NCBI GenBank assembly: GCA_964347035.1
Contig: CAYFXE010000001.1
Location: 106,215 to 170,214 of the forward strand
Direction of reading: 5' to 3'
DNA: 64,000 nucleotides
DNA from: CAYFXE01 sp964347035
GTDB taxonomy: Bacteria > Acidobacteriota > Aminicenantia > Aminicenantales > Aminicenantaceae
Shown here: positions 1 to 9,773 of the stretch, one piece after another
Layout of the letters: each line of letters starts with the position of its first letter
How positions within the stretch are numbered: position 1 is the first letter of the stretch
Translations under genes and position numbers: made by a program
Notes under the pieces: model-generated
Database searches by the model: none
The model's input: the letters and a program-made list of their open reading frames with translations, nothing else
Told to the model about the DNA's origin: nothing

Positions 1-834
1 GTGGTTGAGATCTTTGGCCCGGAAGCCACCGGTAAGACAACTCTCGCGCTTCATGTGATCGCTGAGGCGCAGAAGGTCGGAGGTCAGGCGGCCTTTATCG
101 ATGCCGAGCATGCCATGGACCCGACATACGCCGCTCGGGTCGGTGTTGATGTGGATAATCTTCTGATCTCCCAGCCAGATTACGGTGAACAGGCTCTCGA
201 GATTGCTGAAGTCCTGGTCCGGAGCGGAGCTGTGGATGTCATCGTGGTCGACTCTGTGGCCGCTCTTGTACCCAAGGCAGAGCTCGAGGGCGAAATGGGG
301 GATGCCCACATGGGGCTTCAAGCACGGCTGATGTCTCAAGCTTTGAGAAAATTGACTGCTATCGTCAGCCGTTCCAAGACCTGTTTTATCTTCGTCAACC
401 AGATAAGAGAGAAGATTGGCTTTTTCCTGGGAAGTCCGGAAACGACGACAGGAGGAAGAGCCTTGAAGTTTTATTCCTCTCTGCGCATCGAGATCCGTAG
501 ATTGGCCGCCTTAAAGGAAGGGGATCAAGTCATCGGAAACAGAGTGAAGGTCAAAATCGTCAAGAACAAAATGGCTCCCCCCTTCAAACTGGCTCAGTTC
601 GATATCATCTATGGTGAGGGAATCTCCAAGGAGGGAGATTTAATCGATTGCGGATTGGATGAGGGAGTCATTGAGAAGACTGGAACCTGGTATTCATACA
701 AAGGAGAGAGGCTGGGCCAAGGAAGAGAGAATGTGAAGCGGCTGCTCAAGGAGAAGGAGGAGTTGGCTGAGGAGCTCGATCAGATCATTCGCACCAAAGT
801 CGGACTCATCTCTGAATCCGAACCCCGGAAATAA
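1..834 (+). CDS. recA: RecA recombinase, 5'-truncated by the window edge
   Basis: This is the strand-exchange ATPase of homologous recombination and SOS induction; it forms filaments on single-stranded DNA in the cytoplasm. The 277 visible residues begin at the valine just before the Walker A loop GPEATGKTT (residues 6-14). Walker B (VIVVDSVAAL) follows, then DNA-binding loop L1 (EGEMGDAHMGLQARLMSQ), loop L2 (around SPETTTGGRALKF) and the C-terminal domain (KTGTWYSYKGERLGQGREN). RecA is normally about 340-350 residues, so some 60 N-terminal residues lie outside the window and the GTG at base 1 is not a true start. The carboxy tail is moderately acidic. Nothing suggests a broken gene. Family identity is certain. 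Confidence 0.97.
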   Translation: MVEIFGPEATGKTTLALHVIAEAQKVGGQAAFIDAEHAMDPTYAARVGVDVDNLLISQPDYGEQALEIAEVLVRSGAVDVIVVDSVAALVPKAELEGEMGDAHMGLQARLMSQALRKLTAIVSRSKTCFIFVNQIREKIGFFLGSPETTTGGRALKFYSSLRIEIRRLAALKEGDQVIGNRVKVKIVKNKMAPPFKLAQFDIIYGEGISKEGDLIDCGLDEGVIEKTGTWYSYKGERLGQGRENVKRLLKEKEELAEELDQIIRTKVGLISESEPRK

Positions 835-1033
835 ACAACCTGCTCTCTGTATCGAACTTTTCATGGGTGATTTGCTGAATAACTCCCTTTTCCCACCTAC
901 CATCCAGTATTTATTCGTGAGTTTTGAGAAATGATGAGGGGTTCTGTCTGGTTTTTTACATATTTCCAGCCCCTTTCAGGCCATCAATAATAGACTATGA
1001 CAAACAAAAGCATCAAAAAATAAGGAGATGATG

Positions 1034-2719
1034 ATGAAGAAAAGAATATTTATAGTCAGTTTTGGGCTTTTGATCTTCGTCTGTGTCACGCTCGCTTACG
1101 GAGATGTATTGACGGATAAAGTCGATAAGCTTTTTTCTAGGTGGGACAAGCCTGATTCTCCAGGTTGCGCTCTTGGAATAATAAAGAATGGTCAACTCAT
1201 ATACAGCCGCGGTTATGGGATGGCCAATTTGGAACATGGTATTCCGATAACCTCAAAATCCGTTTTCCGGATTGGTTCCACCTCCAAACAATTCACGGCC
1301 ACGTGTATGGCTCTCCTGGAAGAGGAGGGGAAACTCTCACTGGAGGATGATATTCGGAAATACATTCCTGAAATGCCGGACTACGGACGTCCGATCACGA
1401 TTCGACACCTACTCCTTCACACGAGTGGCATAAGGGATTATCTCACCCTTATGTCTTTGGCCGGCGAGCGGGGGGATGATTTTTATGTCGATGGCGAGGT
1501 TTTGGATCTTATAACCAGACAGAAAGAATTGAATTTCAAGACGGGCGATGAATACCTTTACAGCAATTCCGGCTATTTTCTCTTGTCTGTGATTGTCAAG
1601 AAAGTCACGGGAAAGTCTATGCAGGTTTATGCCGATGAGAAGATATTTAAACCTCTGAAAATGAGTCATACCCATTTTCACGACGACCATACGCTGGTTG
1701 TCAAGAACCGAGCAGCAGGATACTCGCCTCTAAAAAAGAAAGGATTTAGGATTGATATGACCACCCTGGATATGATCGGCGATGGGGGGATTTTTACCTG
1801 TGTCGATGATCTTTTGCTCTGGAATCGGAATTTTTACGATAATAAACTGGGGAAAGGAACTCAGGAGCTCATCGACATACTCCTCACGCAAGGTGTTCTG
1901 AACAACGGCGAAAAGCTCGATTATGCCCTCGGGCTTGTTGTTAGCGATCACAAAGGCTTAAAAATGGTTAGCCATGGGGGAGCCTTTGTCGGATTCAGGG
2001 CGGAGATGATTAGGTTTCCTGAGCAACGATTCTCAGTGATCGTTCTAGCCAACCTGGGCACGATCAATCCCAGTCGACTGACTAGACAGGTGGCTGATAT
2101 TTATCTTGCTGATCGTTTCAAGGTGAAGGCCGAAAAAGCCCCAATAGAAAAACCCGAGTTCGTGAAGCTCACCAAGTCTGCCCTTAAACAGAAAGAAGGG
2201 GCTTACTACAACAAAAAAAGGGATGCTGTCTGGAGAGTTTCTCTTAAAGAGGGCAAACTCATGGTAAATGCCTCCTACTTTCGATTCCCGATTTTACCGA
2301 TCAGCCCGACTCGGTTTCTAGCTGTCGAGGCTCCGGCGGAGATGGAGTTGGAATTTATAAAGACATCGCCAGATGAGCCTATGGATTTGAAAGTTTACAT
2401 TGAAGGGGAGGAACCTAGGTTTTTTGAGGCATTCCAACTGGCATCGCCGACTTCCTCAGAGCTTAAGCAGTATTTAGGTGACTATTACAGCGAAGAACTT
2501 CGAGTCACATACCATGTGGTTTTGGAGGAGGGACAACTTTTTCTCCACCACCAGAATCCTCATAAAGGTGATCCCAAAACACCTCTATTCCCGACGTTTA
2601 AGGACAGGTTTCTCCAGTATAATAATCATTTTCAGTTCTTCCGGAATGAAAAGGATGAAATCGAAGCCTTCACGATGAATGCTGGACGGGTGAGAAATAT
2701 CCGGTTCGATAAGAAATAA
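1034..2719 (+). CDS. Exported beta-lactamase-family serine hydrolase
   Basis: A 561-residue member of the class C beta-lactamase / penicillin-binding-protein-like hydrolase family. Such enzymes act as D-amino-acyl peptidases, esterases or amidases; the substrate here is unknown. An N-terminal signal peptide (basic start, then hydrophobic to about residue 24) sends it out of the cytoplasm. The SxxK motif STSK is near residue 82, the second motif is YSNSGY, and SHGGAF looks like the third (HxG). The last ~200 residues form the extra C-terminal domain common in this family. Three ATG codons stand in a row at 1028, 1031 and 1034. AAGGAG at 1022-1027 is spaced best for 1034, so I start there. The gene converges on its minus-strand neighbour with only about 10 bases between. 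Confidence 0.9.
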   Translation: MKKRIFIVSFGLLIFVCVTLAYGDVLTDKVDKLFSRWDKPDSPGCALGIIKNGQLIYSRGYGMANLEHGIPITSKSVFRIGSTSKQFTATCMALLEEEGKLSLEDDIRKYIPEMPDYGRPITIRHLLLHTSGIRDYLTLMSLAGERGDDFYVDGEVLDLITRQKELNFKTGDEYLYSNSGYFLLSVIVKKVTGKSMQVYADEKIFKPLKMSHTHFHDDHTLVVKNRAAGYSPLKKKGFRIDMTTLDMIGDGGIFTCVDDLLLWNRNFYDNKLGKGTQELIDILLTQGVLNNGEKLDYALGLVVSDHKGLKMVSHGGAFVGFRAEMIRFPEQRFSVIVLANLGTINPSRLTRQVADIYLADRFKVKAEKAPIEKPEFVKLTKSALKQKEGAYYNKKRDAVWRVSLKEGKLMVNASYFRFPILPISPTRFLAVEAPAEMELEFIKTSPDEPMDLKVYIEGEEPRFFEAFQLASPTSSELKQYLGDYYSEELRVTYHVVLEEGQLFLHHQNPHKGDPKTPLFPTFKDRFLQYNNHFQFFRNEKDEIEAFTMNAGRVRNIRFDKK

Positions 2720-2728
2720 TAGGCGCTC

Positions 2729-3973
2729 TCATTTTGGAATTTTAATATCCGGGAATGATGCTCTGAGAGATTCATAGACCCAGGCGGCGATTTTCTCTTC
2801 GAAACCTAGAATATCTTTCCGGGCAGGCCTGCTTTTTGTCCATGACTTTAACATGTCATCGGTTTCGAGGAAGACCTTATCCTCAATCTTGTACAGCTTG
2901 CTCAGCACGCCCTCTTCTCCGTAATGGAGGAGTCGGGAGACGTTGAGATACTGAGACATGTGCCCTCGCTGATCGGGATAGAGATAAGAAGCAAGGGCTC
3001 TGGAGAAGTCGTTGAGAGCAGCGGTTTCCTCTCCACCCAGAAGCCCTGGAACATCTTCTGCATCTGCCCATAGGGGGACGGCGACTGAACAGACGGGCTG
3101 CCCGAGAATAACCCACATGGTCGACAGATAGGCCTTTTCCGGATTGGGAGCTCCTTGGAAGAGGACGACGGAGACGCTGGAGTTGCGATTTATCGTATCG
3201 TTGGTGTTGATGTAAAAGGGCGAGGAAGGGTCGCATGTATTCGGGTTAAAAAGGGGATAGGAATGTAGTTTTTCATTGACCAAATCTCTTGCGGCTTCCC
3301 GAAGGATGAATTTGTAATCGAGCCTTCCTTCAGCCGATGCTGTTTCGAAGAGTTCTGAGGCTCTTTCGAACCGGATGTAACCTCCCCCAGCATGCCTACG
3401 GGGAGCGGTGAACGCATAATTAGTCCGAATGATGTACCCTTGGGGAGCATGACGGGGATCGTTGGCGTCAAACTTGACAAAGGATGAGCTTGTTGTCTCG
3501 AAGAGGCAGGCATTTCCCTTGGCATCGATGACACCGAAATTGGCCCCGACCCTTCGTTTATCGTTAGTATCACGGAGAAGTCTCTCAAAATCCGGAACAT
3601 CGGCGCATTTTCCGAGTGCCTCTTTCATGAACCGGCCGTTGTCGCTCATCCCCTCCAAGAATTCAGCCAGGTCGCCTGAGGCTGAATTCATGATGGCGAA
3701 GCCCTCTGAGTTTATTCCCGCCCAGGCGTGCTCAATTTTTGTGTCCTCTGCGTTAATAAGGGTGATAAACCCGAATTTCTCGCCTTGAAGGTAGGCCATT
3801 TTGTTGGCCACCGCGCTCGTGTCACGGTTTTTCCAGAGCAAACATCGTCCTTCCGGCGTGGCTTTTCCGGATATCACAGCCACTGTACAGGGATAGAGGG
3901 ATACAGTCAGCCCTAAGATAAGGAGGGCAAATGGAATTGCCCGGAATTCAGATACCAGGTGTTTTTTATTCAT
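2729..3973 (-). CDS. Exported Ntn-type acyltransferase/amide hydrolase (C45-like)
   Basis: A 414-residue protein with a signal sequence ending in SLYPC. The cysteine of PCTVAVISGKATPEG is the expected N-terminal nucleophile exposed after processing, as in the carcinine hydrolase / isopenicillin-N acyltransferase (peptidase C45) and choloylglycine-hydrolase-like families. Supporting motifs are LLWKNRDT (the conserved N-R-D region), INSEGFAIMNSA and NFGVIDAKGNACLFET. Members cleave linear amide bonds or move acyl groups; the substrate cannot be read here. AGGAGGAAGGT directly precedes the ATG. A polysaccharide deacetylase follows close upstream on the same strand, so the two are probably co-transcribed. 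Family assignment is fairly sure, the specific reaction is not. Confidence 0.82.
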   Translation of the reverse strand: MNKKHLVSEFRAIPFALLILGLTVSLYPCTVAVISGKATPEGRCLLWKNRDTSAVANKMAYLQGEKFGFITLINAEDTKIEHAWAGINSEGFAIMNSASGDLAEFLEGMSDNGRFMKEALGKCADVPDFERLLRDTNDKRRVGANFGVIDAKGNACLFETTSSSFVKFDANDPRHAPQGYIIRTNYAFTAPRRHAGGGYIRFERASELFETASAEGRLDYKFILREAARDLVNEKLHSYPLFNPNTCDPSSPFYINTNDTINRNSSVSVVLFQGAPNPEKAYLSTMWVILGQPVCSVAVPLWADAEDVPGLLGGEETAALNDFSRALASYLYPDQRGHMSQYLNVSRLLHYGEEGVLSKLYKIEDKVFLETDDMLKSWTKSRPARKDILGFEEKIAAWVYESLRASFPDIKIPK

Positions 3974-3991
3974 TACCTTCCTCCTTGTTAT

Positions 3992-4960
3992 TCACTTCAT
4001 CCCTTTTTTAACGTATCGAGCGATATCTTCATGGGTAGAGAACCAGACGTTCTCGTGTTTTTTCATGTATTGGATGAGTTTTTCGAGCATGATGATCCGG
4101 CTGCGGTGTCCGATGATCTTGGGATGCATGGTCAGGACAAATAGAGTCCCTTCCTCGTACGCTTTATCGAATTCAGCCGCCCAGATAGCATACACATCCA
4201 TCGGTTTGATATGAGGGCGGACGCTCGAATAACGCGAAAATCCGAAATAGGGATAATCATCCAAGAGCCATTCCACGGGTAGCTCCACGACACCTGTCGG
4301 GTTTCCGTCTTGGAGGATCTCGTAGGGCCTGTCATCCGCCATCAGACTGCTGTCATACAGCAGGCCCAGTTCTCTTATAAGCTTCAGGGTTGCGCGGCTG
4401 AAATCCCAGGAAGGGGTTCGAATGCCAGAAGGAGCTTTCCCTGTCATTTTTTTAAGGGTTTCGTAGGATTGCCGCATCAACCGGCGCTCTTCTTCTTCGT
4501 CGAGGAGGGAGTTTCGCTCATGAATCCAGCCGTGCATCCCGACCTCATGCCGGCCTTTGGCCACGATGGCCTTAATTTCATCGGGGTGTAGCAGGGCGGA
4601 GACGGCAGGGACAAAAAAGCTGGCGGGAATATTGTACTTGTCCAGTAGGGATAATATTCTGGGGATAGCCACCCGAGCTGCATACTCCCCCTGAGAAAAG
4701 AGCCCAGGAGAAATATTCTTATCTCTCAAGGCGTTCGTCTCGGCATCAAAGTCGAAGGAGAGGGCCACCGCAACTTTCGCCTCTTCGGGCCAATTCTTTG
4801 GCGTCAGGTCTTTTCCGGCCCGAACCTCACCGACTAACATACGGACTTTCTCCAACGGCCAATCCCAAGGATTTTCTTCCTGTTCAAGGGCTTTTCCGAT
4901 AGCAAGGATTGATCCAGACATAATAACACTCAAGAGACAAATCATGATGATCTTTTTCAT
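3992..4960 (-). CDS. NodB-type polysaccharide deacetylase, exported
   Basis: A 322-residue carbohydrate-esterase-4 (NodB fold) protein that probably removes N-acetyl or related amide groups from a glycan or small amide. The metal-binding motif is AVALSFDFDAET. The second histidine motif is HEVGMHGWIHE, and RTPSWDFS supplies the arginine loop. SFDFDAET and GMHGW resemble the PgdA/imidase-like branch of the family rather than classical NodB (TFDDG). The reading frame extends upstream, but the ATG at 4960 begins a clear signal peptide (MKKIIMICLLSVIMSG) and is preceded by AAAGGAGG, so I chose it. It lies just upstream of the C45-like hydrolase gene in the same direction. Confidence 0.88.
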   Translation of the reverse strand: MKKIIMICLLSVIMSGSILAIGKALEQEENPWDWPLEKVRMLVGEVRAGKDLTPKNWPEEAKVAVALSFDFDAETNALRDKNISPGLFSQGEYAARVAIPRILSLLDKYNIPASFFVPAVSALLHPDEIKAIVAKGRHEVGMHGWIHERNSLLDEEEERRLMRQSYETLKKMTGKAPSGIRTPSWDFSRATLKLIRELGLLYDSSLMADDRPYEILQDGNPTGVVELPVEWLLDDYPYFGFSRYSSVRPHIKPMDVYAIWAAEFDKAYEEGTLFVLTMHPKIIGHRSRIIMLEKLIQYMKKHENVWFSTHEDIARYVKKGMK

Positions 4961-5204
4961 CCCAATCCTCCTTTCAAAGGCGACATCTTTGGTTATGGAC
5001 GAACCTGTAAAACAGTCGTCACTTATTTCTGAGACCAAAGAGACAGGGTGGACGCCCATTAGTCATCGCGTTGCTTTGGGAATGAGCTCTTTTCTTTTGA
5101 TGGTTTTTCGCATCGGATTCGTGTTGACTCATGGCTAGGTGTTATCCGAATTCCTTTATCGGGCGAATGCCTTCTTTTAACGGGTAATATTATTGTCGAG
5201 ACTA

Positions 5205-5933
5205 TTATCGGGGATGGCCGACAACACTCAAATACAGGATGCTTTCTTCTTCTCCGTCGACATTCAGGAGAGCGTTGACTTCGTCGTCATACAGGGCGGC
5301 AATCTGACAGGATCCGAGCCCGAGAGAAACTGCGGTTAACGCAAGATTTTGAGCAATATGACCTGCATCCAGATAGACATACCTGTAAGCTCTTTGTTTG
5401 TACTTCCATTTTGACCTCTCGAACAGAGCTGTCCAGGCAAAGACCACGTTGGCCTCAGCCGCCATACTCTGGTCGAGGGCAGCTCTGGCAAACGCTTCCC
5501 GGAAATCCCCCTGCTTGAGCTGCTCGAGCTCATGACTCTGGATGGCATAATGGTATACTCCTGGTTCAATGCTTTCGACATTGTTAACGACAAGGTAGGT
5601 TTCTACGGGATAGAGTGCCCCTGCCGAAGGAGCTGCCCGGAGTTCGTAGCCCATGTATTCCTTGGTGATCCCTTGAGTTGCCCAGAGGAGTTGGGAAAGG
5701 TGGGCCTTGGCGAGGGATTCATCCTTAAAATCTCTGACACTCCTCCGCATATTGATAGCTTTCCAAAGAGCCATCCCTCCTTCCATGTCTGGGGCATCCA
5801 ACTTGATTCGAGGCGCTGATGGGTAATTCTTGTATGTTTCTGGTTTGGTTTGCCAGAGAAGAGGCCCACTAGGTAGTTTTCCCCGATAATATTTCGTCTC
5901 CTTCTGGAAAAGGTCTCCTGTGTCTTTTTTCAT
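5205..5933 (-). CDS. SagB-type flavin nitroreductase-fold oxidoreductase
   Basis: A 242-residue FMN-dependent oxidoreductase of the SagB/ThcOx-type dehydrogenase family. In SagB systems this fold oxidises azolines to azoles in ribosomal peptides, but many stand-alone members have unknown roles. Diagnostic segments are MRRSVRDF (flavin phosphate binding), AAPSAGALYPVETYLVV, YRYVYLDAGHIAQNL and GLGSCQIAALYDDEVN. There is no signal peptide, so it is cytoplasmic. No SagC/SagD (YcaO) partner or precursor peptide is visible nearby. It sits 12 bases downstream of the TPR-serine hydrolase and is probably co-transcribed with it. Confidence 0.88.
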   Translation of the reverse strand: MKKDTGDLFQKETKYYRGKLPSGPLLWQTKPETYKNYPSAPRIKLDAPDMEGGMALWKAINMRRSVRDFKDESLAKAHLSQLLWATQGITKEYMGYELRAAPSAGALYPVETYLVVNNVESIEPGVYHYAIQSHELEQLKQGDFREAFARAALDQSMAAEANVVFAWTALFERSKWKYKQRAYRYVYLDAGHIAQNLALTAVSLGLGSCQIAALYDDEVNALLNVDGEEESILYLSVVGHPR

Positions 5934-5945
5934 TTTTTTGTTCCT

Positions 5946-8078
5946 TCACTCATGCTTTTTTTTCTCAAGCTCGGCAAGCCTTTTCGTGGCCTCTTCATAC
6001 TTTGGGTTTATGGCCAAGGCCTTCTTATAATATTCTACAGCCTTTACCTTGTCTCCGATACGAAGATACATATCCCCGATTTCTTTGTGTAAGCGAGAAT
6101 TCTTAGGGTAGAGTTCAGAAGATATTTCAGCCAGGGAAAACACTTCTTTCATTTTTTTTGCGTTCTCGAGGCTGGAGGCGAGATTAAAAATTGCATTCAG
6201 GCTTAATCGGGGTTGATCGGGATTCATCGAGAAAGCTTTTTTGAAGAGCCTCCGTGCCTCCTGTTCGTTCCCTGCCCAGAGATGGGTTGCTGCCAGGCCG
6301 TTCAAAGGAGACAGCGAGTTGGGGTAAAGATCTGAAGCGAGATGGAGGATTTCAAATGATTTTTCGAGGTCATCATGTTCCCGGAAGTGAGCCGCGGCTC
6401 TGGTCATATCACGGGTAAAATCTGGATAAATTGTTGCACCAGAGAAAGCTGGTTCCAACTCTGAATCCAAGGCTCTGAAATCGGTATCGACCGAGATGAA
6501 CAGACGACGGATTGGCTCGGTGTAGACATTTGCCCAATCCTTATTCCAGTTTGTCATCAAACGGGCAATGTTCTTCTTGAATCGGAATTTCCTTGAGAGT
6601 CTCCTGTTGCTGATTTTTATGTAGTCATTGAAGAAGGCGATAGGGCCTGTCTTAAAATAGCTCTTCAGTTTTTCCTCTCCCCATGTTTGGTTGAGTGTGT
6701 GAGTCATGAACGCTCCCACTTTGGTGAAGGCTTTATTCGAGACAGGATGAACACCCTCATTGATTTTCTTCTTGGTTTCCTCATAATGGCGTTTCAAAGC
6801 TTTTTCATCGACATATTGGTTAAAGTAAGAAAAGGCTGTCTTAAGGTCTTCATCGTCTCGAGTAAGAGGACGGTCGAGCCAGTCGAACTGGCTCATTCCG
6901 TGAGAGAAGACATCATAACAGGCATCATAGATGGCCTGTCCTTCCTTGGTAGCGACATAGGTTATGCCGTCGAGGTCTTCATCCAGAACAAGCTCTGCCA
7001 ACCTATAAACATAGGGAAGGCGATTCGTCCTCTCCAGGTTGGAGCCGAAGGCAATGGCAAATTTTTCGCCGGGGAATATGAGAAGGTAGGTTGTTGTTTC
7101 CGGCTGCCCGCCGCCGTGGCTCACCTGGAAACGCCCTCTCAGAGGACGGACTCCCCAGCCCATCCCATACCCTGTAAGAAAGCCTGCCCGGATGGCCATC
7201 GAAGAGAACATCCAGTTCCAGGTCTCCTTCCGGAGAAGCTTTCCTTCCATTATTCCTTGGGCGTACTTGAGAAGGTCGACAACCGTGGAGCGTGTTCCTC
7301 CCGCAGCGAAGCGACTGGATATGTCCACATACTCTGAATTCTTTATTTCTCCTCTGACAAGACGATATCCCTTGACCCGATTGGGAATGATGTCCTCAGG
7401 ATCATCCATGCGTGAATTTTGCATATCGAGCGGTTCAAAAATGTGCTTTTTTATGTATTCACCGAAGGACACTCCCGAGGCGCCTTCGATCACAGCTCCG
7501 AGAAGATTATAGCCATAACTGGAATAGTTGTACTTGGTTCCAGGCTCAGCAACTAGGTCAAAATCCTGGAAAATGGCGAGGGCTTCTTTTGTGTTTTTGT
7601 GGACTTTTATACTGCCTTCAACATCATAATTCCGGTAGTGACTGATTCCTCCCAGATGACCAAGAAGGAGGCGAACGGTCACAGGCCACTTCTTCTTCGG
7701 AAAATAGGAAACATAGGTTTGGACCTCGGCATCCAAGTCGATTTTCCCAGCTTCCACGAGCTTAAGAACGGCGATAGCGGTGATGGTCTTGGTGATTGAG
7801 GCCAGACGATATGAACTTTCTGGTTTGGCCGGGACCATATTCTCAAGATCGGAATAACCAAAACCTTTGGTCCAGATGAAGCCGTCCTTGATGAAGCCAA
7901 CAGAAATACCCGGGACCTTGTCCAGAGCCATTTGTTTCGAAACAAACTCCTCATAGGCTTTTATGGCTTCTGAGTAGGGTGATGGCTCTATTTCTTGGGC
8001 ATATTTTTGTGGAGCGCCAAGCCCGATCGAGACAGTTAGAAAAAGAATGAAGATTAGGAAGTTTTTAATTTTTTTCAT
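5946..8078 (-). CDS. Exported serine hydrolase fused to TPR repeats
   Basis: A 710-residue two-part protein. After a signal peptide (MKKIKNFLIFILFLTVSIGLG), residues ~40-400 form a beta-lactamase/D-Ala-D-Ala-carboxypeptidase-like domain with SITK (Ser94, Lys97), NYSSYGYN in place of the usual YxN motif, and SHGGG as the HxG motif. A middle linker of about 160 residues is not recognised. The C-terminal ~150 residues are TPRs; the last repeat (IGDMYLRIGDKVKAVEYYKK) is textbook. TPRs suggest docking to a partner outside the cytoplasmic membrane. AGGAGG sits 9 bases before the ATG. The N of YxN is replaced by S, so activity should not be taken for granted. Confidence 0.9.
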   Translation of the reverse strand: MKKIKNFLIFILFLTVSIGLGAPQKYAQEIEPSPYSEAIKAYEEFVSKQMALDKVPGISVGFIKDGFIWTKGFGYSDLENMVPAKPESSYRLASITKTITAIAVLKLVEAGKIDLDAEVQTYVSYFPKKKWPVTVRLLLGHLGGISHYRNYDVEGSIKVHKNTKEALAIFQDFDLVAEPGTKYNYSSYGYNLLGAVIEGASGVSFGEYIKKHIFEPLDMQNSRMDDPEDIIPNRVKGYRLVRGEIKNSEYVDISSRFAAGGTRSTVVDLLKYAQGIMEGKLLRKETWNWMFSSMAIRAGFLTGYGMGWGVRPLRGRFQVSHGGGQPETTTYLLIFPGEKFAIAFGSNLERTNRLPYVYRLAELVLDEDLDGITYVATKEGQAIYDACYDVFSHGMSQFDWLDRPLTRDDEDLKTAFSYFNQYVDEKALKRHYEETKKKINEGVHPVSNKAFTKVGAFMTHTLNQTWGEEKLKSYFKTGPIAFFNDYIKISNRRLSRKFRFKKNIARLMTNWNKDWANVYTEPIRRLFISVDTDFRALDSELEPAFSGATIYPDFTRDMTRAAAHFREHDDLEKSFEILHLASDLYPNSLSPLNGLAATHLWAGNEQEARRLFKKAFSMNPDQPRLSLNAIFNLASSLENAKKMKEVFSLAEISSELYPKNSRLHKEIGDMYLRIGDKVKAVEYYKKALAINPKYEEATKRLAELEKKKHE

Positions 8079-8129
8079 ATAAAAAACCCTCCTATGAATC
8101 GAGAAACATGGCAGGTGGAATTGGTATGA

Positions 8130-9545
8130 TCATAGAACAAAACCGAAGATGATATAAAGCAAGAGAGCAAAGCCCGCCGCCGTGAAGGCATAGGGAAGCT
8201 GGGTTCTCACATGGTCAATATGATCAGAGGCTGAGGCCATGGAAGAGATGATGGTTGTGTCCGATATCGGAGAGCAGTGATCTCCGAAGACTCCGCCTCC
8301 GAGGACAGCGGCAATAATCAGACCGGGATGAAGGCCGATGAGCTTGATCATCGGAACAGCGATCGGGATCATGATGGCAAATGTTCCCCAGGAAGTGCCG
8401 GTGGAGAAAGCGATAAAGCAAGAAATAAAAAAAACCAGCGCTGGTATGACTCCTGAAGGAAGGGTGGATTTTGCAGCCTGGGCAACAAAAGGACCTGTCC
8501 CCAAGGCATCGCAGGTGTCCCCGATGGCAAAGGCCAGGATCATCAGGCTGGCTAGAGGAATAAGACCGCCTACACCCTTCATGAAGATGTCGGTGATTTC
8601 TCTTGTTCTCATGATCCCTTGCACTCTGTAGGCCACAGCGCCGACCATCAGCCCGGCGATAACAGACCAAAGAACAGAAGTAGACCCAGAGCCTTCCATC
8701 AGGTTTCCCCTTCCCGTGATAAGAAGGACGATGGGCATCATCAGGACCATGGTCACAACCGGCAGGAGCATGTTGATGGGCTGCGGCTTGATACCTTTTT
8801 TTTCTTCCATCATCACCACATCATCCGAAATCAAGGGCTCAGCTCCATCGCGGAGGAGCTTGTTTTCCTCCCGGACGCGTCGCTCTGCTTCTCTCATCGG
8901 GCCAAAATCTTTTCCTGTCAGGACGATAAACAAGACAAGAAGAAGGGCCAAGATGGCATAAAAATTAAAAGCCATCGAGGAGACGAGATAACGGATGGGA
9001 TTTTCGACTCCCTGGGTAGTAAGGAGAGCGATAACATATGCGCCCCACGCGTTTAACGGGATGAGAACGCACTTGGGCGCAGAGGTAGAGTCGAGGATGT
9101 AGCTAAGTTTCTCACGGGAGATTTTCAGCTTGTCGAAGAGGGGTCTGGTCACAGCTCCAGAGACGAGAACACAAATACTGGATTCGATGAAAATGATAAA
9201 TCCCAAGAACCAGGCCATCAGTCCCGCGGATTTTCGCGTTCGGACGATTCCTCGACCGACGACCCAGTCAACAAAGCCTTTCATCCCTCCCGAATACTGG
9301 GTGAAGGTGATGATGGCCCCGATCATGGCACTGAAAAGAACAACACGGGTGTTATCCTCGTCTTTGAAGACAGCAACAAGGGCATTGACTGTTTTGAACA
9401 GACCAGAGAGAGGATTCCACCCTTGGAGGATGGTCCATCCCAGCCAGATACCGACGATCAAGGAGATGTAGACATGCTTTGTCTTAATGGCCAAGAAAAT
9501 GGCGAGCAGGGGCGGGAGTATGGAAAGCCATCCGTAGGTGTCCAT
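8130..9545 (-). CDS. nhaC: NhaC-family Na+/H+ antiporter
   Basis: A 471-residue polytopic membrane protein with about 11-12 hydrophobic helices. Family signatures include FIESSICVLVSGAVTRPLFD, LSYILDSTSAP, SCFIAFSTGTSWGTFAIM and GDHCSPISDTTIISSMAS; the last two are the duplicated ion-site regions of the NhaC superfamily (COG1757). It would exchange sodium for protons, or act as a related organic-anion/malate-lactate antiporter, which this family also includes. The ATG at 9545 has AGGAAAA upstream. It is the first gene of a minus-strand run continuing into the TPR hydrolase (51 bases apart). Together with the Na+-type V-ATPase at 41-49 kb it fits a sodium cycle; that link is inference. Confidence 0.92.
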   Translation of the reverse strand: MDTYGWLSILPPLLAIFLAIKTKHVYISLIVGIWLGWTILQGWNPLSGLFKTVNALVAVFKDEDNTRVVLFSAMIGAIITFTQYSGGMKGFVDWVVGRGIVRTRKSAGLMAWFLGFIIFIESSICVLVSGAVTRPLFDKLKISREKLSYILDSTSAPKCVLIPLNAWGAYVIALLTTQGVENPIRYLVSSMAFNFYAILALLLVLFIVLTGKDFGPMREAERRVREENKLLRDGAEPLISDDVVMMEEKKGIKPQPINMLLPVVTMVLMMPIVLLITGRGNLMEGSGSTSVLWSVIAGLMVGAVAYRVQGIMRTREITDIFMKGVGGLIPLASLMILAFAIGDTCDALGTGPFVAQAAKSTLPSGVIPALVFFISCFIAFSTGTSWGTFAIMIPIAVPMIKLIGLHPGLIIAAVLGGGVFGDHCSPISDTTIISSMASASDHIDHVRTQLPYAFTAAGFALLLYIIFGFVL

Positions 9546-9773
9546 TCCGCGATTTTCCTAGAGAAGACATATAACATCGAGGGATGTGTATGTCAAATTG
9601 GAGAATATATTCTTCATACGAGGTAGGCACGGGTTTTTTTCTGCTCCTACAGGTACGATAGCAATACCTGATTGACAGAGTTATTTTTAAAGGATAAAAT
9701 CTTTTGAGGAAACTCTAAGAAGTTTTAAGTCCTACTAAGCAATCTTAATATCCAGAGGAATAGAGAGAGAATA

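Noticed and set aside
6687..7337. 216-codon plus-strand frame opposite the TPR hydrolase
   Set aside because: Antisense shadow of a well-supported gene, without a plausible start site or motif.
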